Shown piece by piece: positions 4,152 to 7,319 of a stretch of DNA of 7,319 bases (positions are counted from its first letter, which is position 1; each line of letters opens with the position of its first letter). Position numbers and translations under genes: made by a program. The DNA is from Methanobacteriota archaeon (lineage in GTDB: Archaea; Hydrothermarchaeota; Hydrothermarchaeia; Hydrothermarchaeales; JAADFM01), in contig JAADFM010000131.1 of assembly GCA_013152845.1 (NCBI GenBank), forward strand, positions 2,971 to 10,289. The letters run 5' to 3'. Below the pieces are notes generated by a model, which was given only the letters and a program-made list of their open reading frames with translations, made no database searches and was not told the origin of the DNA.

Positions 4152-5381
4152 CTACAGAAGACCTGGCTTAATATCCGGGCACCCATCTTCATCCTGATAT
4201 CCGTTGATAGTTTCTGGGACAAATGGACATTCGTCGATATCGTCGGGTATCCCATCCAAGTCAGTGTCTTTAGTTTCCGTCGATGTGGTCGGGGAGGTGG
4301 GTGTTTTTGGTAATTCCTCGCTTACCTCACCTACTTGTTCTCCTACGTCATTTACTGTTTCTTTATGTTCTCCTCCCCCTTGCTCAAGGGCATTTACCCA
4401 ATCTCCTGCTTTCTCTGCTATCTCTGGGAGTTTGCAATCGGGACCTGAAGATTTGGTTTCACCTTCTGGGTTCAGGATATCTGTTTGTAGCCCACTTGTA
4501 CACTCTACTATTTGGACGGGGATTTCGGTTCCACCTATTTCAAGGACAGCATAGACGGTAACATCAATCTTAGTGGCCTCATTGTTCTGAAGGTGGCTTA
4601 CCCACCAGTCATCTAGTTTTTGATTGTAGAGGGAAGTTTCGATATAGACCCTAGTTTCCTGTTTGGGCTCCAAGATTGCAGGGTCGTTTGTTGTCCCCTC
4701 GAGCATAGTTATATCATTCATTTTTATGGCGTAGTCAATGCGGGTTACAGGGATGGGTACCAAGTTGGGATTGTAAAAAGCGAGGACAATGTCCAAAGGC
4801 ACTTCATTGCTTGAAACTCTCCCCCAGCTGGCCTTGGTTTCCCTTATCTCAAGAAGAGTTCTTCCTGATGCTTCGATTTGCCGGGTTTCTTTTGAATTTA
4901 GGGAGGCCAATAAATCTGTTTGGATTTGCTGAGTTTGCTCCGGGATTTCTGTTTTGAAGGTAGTACCGAATATGCTGAAAGTCACTTCCGGCAGAATCTT
5001 CAAAGTAGTCTCTTCACCTCTTGCGACATGGCTCTGGAACCATTCCGGTATTTTAGTATTGTCCAATTCGGTGGTGAGTTCTATAGTGTTTATTCCTTCC
5101 TTCAAGTTTAATCCCTGTTTTGAGCCTTTGGCCATTGCTATGTCATTCATTTCTAAAGTGTAAGTAACACCGAGATTTCCAAAGTTTATCTCCAGGGAAT
5201 TTGGATTGTTAATAACGATTTTTGTGTGGACCGAGCTCGTTTTTTCAGTCACCTCTCCCCATTCATTTGAGAGTTCCACGAGTTCGGGGGGTTGGAGATG
5301 AGATACAACGTTGTATATATAAAATCCCCCTGCACCTAAAGCCACACCTACTATCAATAAAAACACAATCCATTTCTTCAT
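4152..5381 (-). CDS. Membrane-anchored protein with two LEA14/WHy domains and a C-terminal thrombospondin type 3 repeat
   Basis: From the chosen ATG at 5381 the protein has 409 residues. An N-terminal helix (about 4-25, KKWIVFLLIVGVALGAGGFYI) anchors it, leaving the rest outside the cell. Two similar LEA type 2 (water stress/hypersensitive response, WHy) domains follow, about residues 33-180 and 185-325. Each has the family signature of an Asn-Pro turn in a beta sandwich (VINNPNSLEINFGNLGVTYT and FYNPNLVPIPVTRIDYAI). A low-complexity T/S/P/E linker leads to DTDLDGIPDDIDECP near the end, a calcium-binding thrombospondin type 3 repeat. A start at 5411 is also in frame but overlaps the upstream gene; 5381 places GGTGGG seven bases upstream and the membrane helix at the N-terminus. 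Such proteins are common in euryarchaea but their role is unproven; desiccation or envelope stress is inferred from the plant family. Confidence 0.87.
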   Translation of the reverse strand: MKKWIVFLLIVGVALGAGGFYIYNVVSHLQPPELVELSNEWGEVTEKTSSVHTKIVINNPNSLEINFGNLGVTYTLEMNDIAMAKGSKQGLNLKEGINTIELTTELDNTKIPEWFQSHVARGEETTLKILPEVTFSIFGTTFKTEIPEQTQQIQTDLLASLNSKETRQIEASGRTLLEIRETKASWGRVSSNEVPLDIVLAFYNPNLVPIPVTRIDYAIKMNDITMLEGTTNDPAILEPKQETRVYIETSLYNQKLDDWWVSHLQNNEATKIDVTVYAVLEIGGTEIPVQIVECTSGLQTDILNPEGETKSSGPDCKLPEIAEKAGDWVNALEQGGGEHKETVNDVGEQVGEVSEELPKTPTSPTTSTETKDTDLDGIPDDIDECPFVPETINGYQDEDGCPDIKPGLL

Positions 5382-5388
5382 AATCTCG

Positions 5389-5394
5389 CCCACC
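5389..5394 (-). promoter_or_regulatory. Ribosome binding site deciding the LEA14-type start
   Basis: On the minus strand GGTGGG lies seven bases before the ATG at 5381, just after the stop codon of the 77-aa gene. No comparable site precedes the alternative in-frame ATG at 5411. Confidence 0.5.
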
Positions 5395-5397
5395 AGC

Positions 5398-5631
5398 TTA
5401 CATTTCCCCAATGTTTTGTAAATTTATGTCCAACTTATTTGCTAATTCCTCTAATTTTTCTTTATTAATATCCATAAACCACTTTTTGTTTTCTTTAATT
5501 ACGTAAAATGCCTCTTCGATAGTATGTGCTTTAGTAATTTGTCCATATATCCAATTCAACGATTGCCTACCCTCTAAGTACGCTCTGATCATACCTTCGA
5601 CTCGCCTTCTACTCCATTCATCAATAGACAT
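5398..5631 (-). CDS. Hypothetical protein, 77 aa
   Basis: I do not recognise this protein. It is predicted mostly helical and soluble, with a basic N-terminal part (DEWSRRRVEGMIRAYLEGRQ), a central segment with aromatic residues (LNWIYGQI, EEAFYVIKENKKWFMD), and a charged helix KEKLEELANKL. No signal peptide, cysteine pair or catalytic motif is visible. A strong ribosome binding site GGAGGT (5637-5642) five bases before the ATG makes it a convincing gene. It ends 16 nt before the chosen start of the LEA14-type gene, and the two are probably co-transcribed. Codons are A/T-rich as in the rest of the block. Confidence 0.7.
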   Translation of the reverse strand: MSIDEWSRRRVEGMIRAYLEGRQSLNWIYGQITKAHTIEEAFYVIKENKKWFMDINKEKLEELANKLDINLQNIGEM

Positions 5632-5691
5632 GAGTTACCTCCATATTTTCAAGCCCCAGCCACTCCACTCAGCTTTGAAAAACGAGACCTC

Positions 5692-5877
5692 CTATTTATG
5701 ATTCTTATTTTTTTCACGTTTCGCTTCATGTTCCTTAATGGTCTTTAAAAATTCTTTATTTTCTTCTTCAATATCTTTTTTTTGTATTCCTTTTAAATAA
5801 TTTCCTCCATAGTTTTTCAGCCTTTTTCTCTTCCCTTCTCTCCTACTCCCTTCTTCATAGCAATCCCCTCCCTCCAC
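5692..5877 (-). CDS. Doubtful 61-aa lysine/glutamate-rich ORF
   Basis: This is an open frame from a GTG 9 nt after the metalloprotease stop, reading a highly charged peptide (KKDIEEENKEFLKTIKEHEAKREK near its end) that would be a single helix or coiled coil. The purine-rich strand makes long open frames likely by chance, no clear ribosome binding site precedes the GTG, and I recognise no family. After its TAG stop (5692-5694) the same frame runs on for 18 codons, EVSFFKAEWSGWGLKIWR, to a TAA. It may be a real small gene, the remains of a longer one, or not coding. Confidence 0.3.
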   Translation of the reverse strand: MEGGDCYEEGSRREGKRKRLKNYGGNYLKGIQKKDIEEENKEFLKTIKEHEAKREKNKNHK

Positions 5878-5886
5878 GCTTTTTAA

Positions 5887-6219
5887 TCAGCCAGAGAAAT
5901 CATCGTAGGATTTATAGCATCTTTTAAAACCCCATTTCTCGCTTAAATCATCGGCTTCTTTCTCTGATTTCTTACCGCCGGACTCTTGCTTCAAAACAAA
6001 ATGCGCTATTTCATGGGCAACAGTATCCATTTCACTGCCTTTCTTCATTTCCGAGAAGTTCAGCACTATTAAAGGCTGGTTCATAGTTACCACCCTCCCC
6101 CCACCTGGAAGTTGTGTGCCATCCTCCTCTCCTACATATTTTTGAAGACAAAGGCGTGAAACCGTTCCGCAAGCCCGCGTAAAGACAAAAATGACTTCTT
6201 CTAATACCTTTTCCCTCAC
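5887..6219 (-). CDS. Small HExxH zinc metalloprotease-like protein, probably short at the N-terminus
   Basis: This 110-aa protein has the zinc-binding motif HEIAH (H69, E70, H73) within DTVAHEIAHFVL and a likely third ligand in SEKEADDL (E88), followed by SEKWGF. The order HExxH, ExxxD-type glutamate, W-G-F resembles small ImmA/IrrE-like or SprT-like peptidase families of archaea and bacteria. Before it, PLIVLNFSEM is a plausible beta strand of the catalytic domain. The GTG start lies inside the overlap with the nucleotidyltransferase stop (AAGTGAGGG), a four-base GTGA overlap. The reading frame begins directly with REKVLEEVIFVF, a segment I would expect well inside the domain in relatives, so the N-terminus may have been lost at the block border. 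Substrate unknown; in prophages such proteins cleave repressors. Confidence 0.6.
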   Translation of the reverse strand: MREKVLEEVIFVFTRACGTVSRLCLQKYVGEEDGTQLPGGGRVVTMNQPLIVLNFSEMKKGSEMDTVAHEIAHFVLKQESGGKKSEKEADDLSEKWGFKRCYKSYDDFSG

Positions 6220-7319
6220 TTCTCGGTGAAATAGAAATTCCTGGAATCGTATCCCAGCTCCTGGTACCTGCCGCTTTTCAGTATCTGGTGGCTCTCCTCG
6301 ATGGGTGCCACCACCCTCTTCTTCGGCCCGATGACCGAACCGCGGAAGATGGTGACGTTCTCGCCCACCACCGGCGTCCTGTCCCCGTACCCCTCGAACT
6401 CCACCTCCAGGTCAGAATCTATGACGCTCTCGTCCTCTATCCTGGAATAGGTCCCCACGATACAGCCGTTCAGCCTCACGTTCTTCCCTATATTCACGAA
6501 ATCCATGACCACCGAGTGTGTGATGGACGAGCCCTCCCCTATGATGCAGTTGTCCCCGACGGCCGAATGGGCTATGCGCACGCCCTCCTCGATGGAGCAG
6601 TCGCCCCCTATGAGGGTGTGCTCGCCCACGTCTATCTTCCCGGACTCCAGGGCCTCCCCAATCCTTTCCACGGTGGTGCTGTGAATCCAGATGTCATCCC
6701 GGTAATGGAGCTGTCTGGGGAACCTGATGTTCTCCACCTTCCGCTCAAGGATGTCCAGGGTGGAGTCCAGGTACCTGCTCGGGGTGCCGATATCGTTCCA
6801 GTACCGGTCGGTGCAGTACCCGTAGAGGGGGTACCCGCTGTCGGTCAGATAGGGCACGTCGTATCCGAAATCCGCCACCCTCTCCCCCATCTCACTGAAG
6901 ACCTCCCGGATCCCTGGGGAGAGCATGTAGAGCCCGATGTTGGCCATCCTCGAGGGCTCGGTCCCGGGTTCGGGTTTTTCCACGAACCTCTTGATTCTCA
7001 TCTCCCCGTCCAGGTCGGCAACCCCGTACTGGGAGACGTCCTCCACCTCTTTCAGGCAGATGCTCATGAGGGCCTCCTTCCTGCGGTGGAACTCCACCAG
7101 GGCCTCGAGGTCCAGGTCGAATATGTTGTCCCCGCCCACTATCAGGCAGTCGTTTTTTATGTCGTAATACTCCATGCAGGCCCTCACCGCATCGGCGTTG
7201 CCCCTGTCCAGGTAGTGGGGCTGGTACCTGAATTTCACGGCGGGCTCCAGCTGGAGGCGGGCAGAGAAGCTCTGGCCCCACTTGAAATACTCCTTCAGCC
7301 GGGTGGTGTTCTCCATGCC
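6216..7319 (-). CDS. NDP-sugar nucleotidyltransferase with C-terminal left-handed beta helix (5' end outside window)
   Basis: This is a sugar-phosphate nucleotidyltransferase of the GCD1/RfbA/GlmU-like group, which couples a sugar 1-phosphate with an NTP to give an NDP-sugar for glycan synthesis. The frame is open to the window edge, and the GGxGTRLxP nucleotide-binding start is missing, so roughly 60 residues lie outside. The remaining catalytic domain shows IVGGDNIFDLDL with the metal-binding aspartate, IKRFVEKPEPGT with the conserved EKP, MANIGLYMLSP, and YWNDIGTPSRYL. From about residue 225 of the visible part, hexapeptide repeats (IGGDCSIEEGVRI, VGDNCIIGEGSSI, IGKNVRLNGCIVG) form a left-handed beta helix, which often carries an acyltransferase site or mediates assembly. 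Base and sugar specificity cannot be read from what is present. The last codons lie in the 13-bp direct repeat. Confidence 0.9.
   Translation of the reverse strand, partial: GMENTTRLKEYFKWGQSFSARLQLEPAVKFRYQPHYLDRGNADAVRACMEYYDIKNDCLIVGGDNIFDLDLEALVEFHRRKEALMSICLKEVEDVSQYGVADLDGEMRIKRFVEKPEPGTEPSRMANIGLYMLSPGIREVFSEMGERVADFGYDVPYLTDSGYPLYGYCTDRYWNDIGTPSRYLDSTLDILERKVENIRFPRQLHYRDDIWIHSTTVERIGEALESGKIDVGEHTLIGGDCSIEEGVRIAHSAVGDNCIIGEGSSITHSVVMDFVNIGKNVRLNGCIVGTYSRIEDESVIDSDLEVEFEGYGDRTPVVGENVTIFRGSVIGPKKRVVAPIEESHQILKSGRYQELGYDSRNFYFTEK
6220..6232 (+). repeat. Right copy of 13-bp direct repeat flanking the AT-rich block
   Basis: TTCTCGGTGAAAT here encodes, on the minus strand, most of the final residues FTEK of the nucleotidyltransferase. 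It repeats the sequence at 3515-3527. Composition changes sharply from AT-rich to GC-rich at this point. Confidence 0.4.

Noticed and set aside
1..7319. CRISPR array, insertion sequence or integrase gene
   Set aside because: No regularly spaced repeats, no transposase or recombinase motifs in any frame were seen.

Overview
This window looks like a piece of an archaeal chromosome, most likely euryarchaeal in the broad sense; I cannot name the lineage. The evidence is a class III (Q-G-x-x-E) signal-peptide pilin-like protein, archaeal-style VapBC, a LEA14/WHy-domain membrane protein with a thrombospondin type 3 repeat, a tRNA gene without encoded CCA, and TATA boxes about 27-29 nt upstream of five start codons, the arrangement expected for leaderless archaeal transcripts. 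The core genes are GC-rich with many AGG/GGG/CCC codons. The block at about 3600-6215 is clearly richer in A+T.

Layout, left to right: the 3' part of thiC (+, cut by the left edge); a vapB-vapC toxin-antitoxin pair (+); a small two-helix membrane protein of the holin-like type (+), convergent with a purE gene (-) that directly follows a PLP aminotransferase gene (-) carrying a one-base frameshift; a divergent intergenic region with TATA boxes for the aminotransferase and for a 72-aa class III signal-peptide protein (+); a 47-aa AbrB-type mini-protein (+); then, on the minus strand, a tRNA with a long variable arm and a GAU anticodon, preceded by a related three-hairpin tRNA-like element with no T arm; an AT-rich minus-strand group (metalloprotease-like protein, a doubtful 61-aa ORF, an unknown 77-aa protein, and a LEA14-type membrane protein); and finally a GC-rich NDP-sugar nucleotidyltransferase (-, cut by the right edge).

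How the genes relate: ThiC and PurE both consume aminoimidazole ribotide (ThiC for the thiamine pyrimidine, PurE for purines), so the left half holds two genes at that branch point, although they are not in one operon. The aminotransferase and purE abut as a two-gene unit. The AT-rich block from about 3515 to 6232 is bounded by a 13-bp direct repeat, TTCTCGGTGAAAT; the right copy covers the last codons of the nucleotidyltransferase. This fits a small accessory insertion, but no integrase or transposase is visible.

The most unusual content is the tRNA pair at 3783-3965. One member is a well-formed type II cloverleaf with an isoleucine-type anticodon. The other shares its loop sequences but has different, still self-complementary stems.
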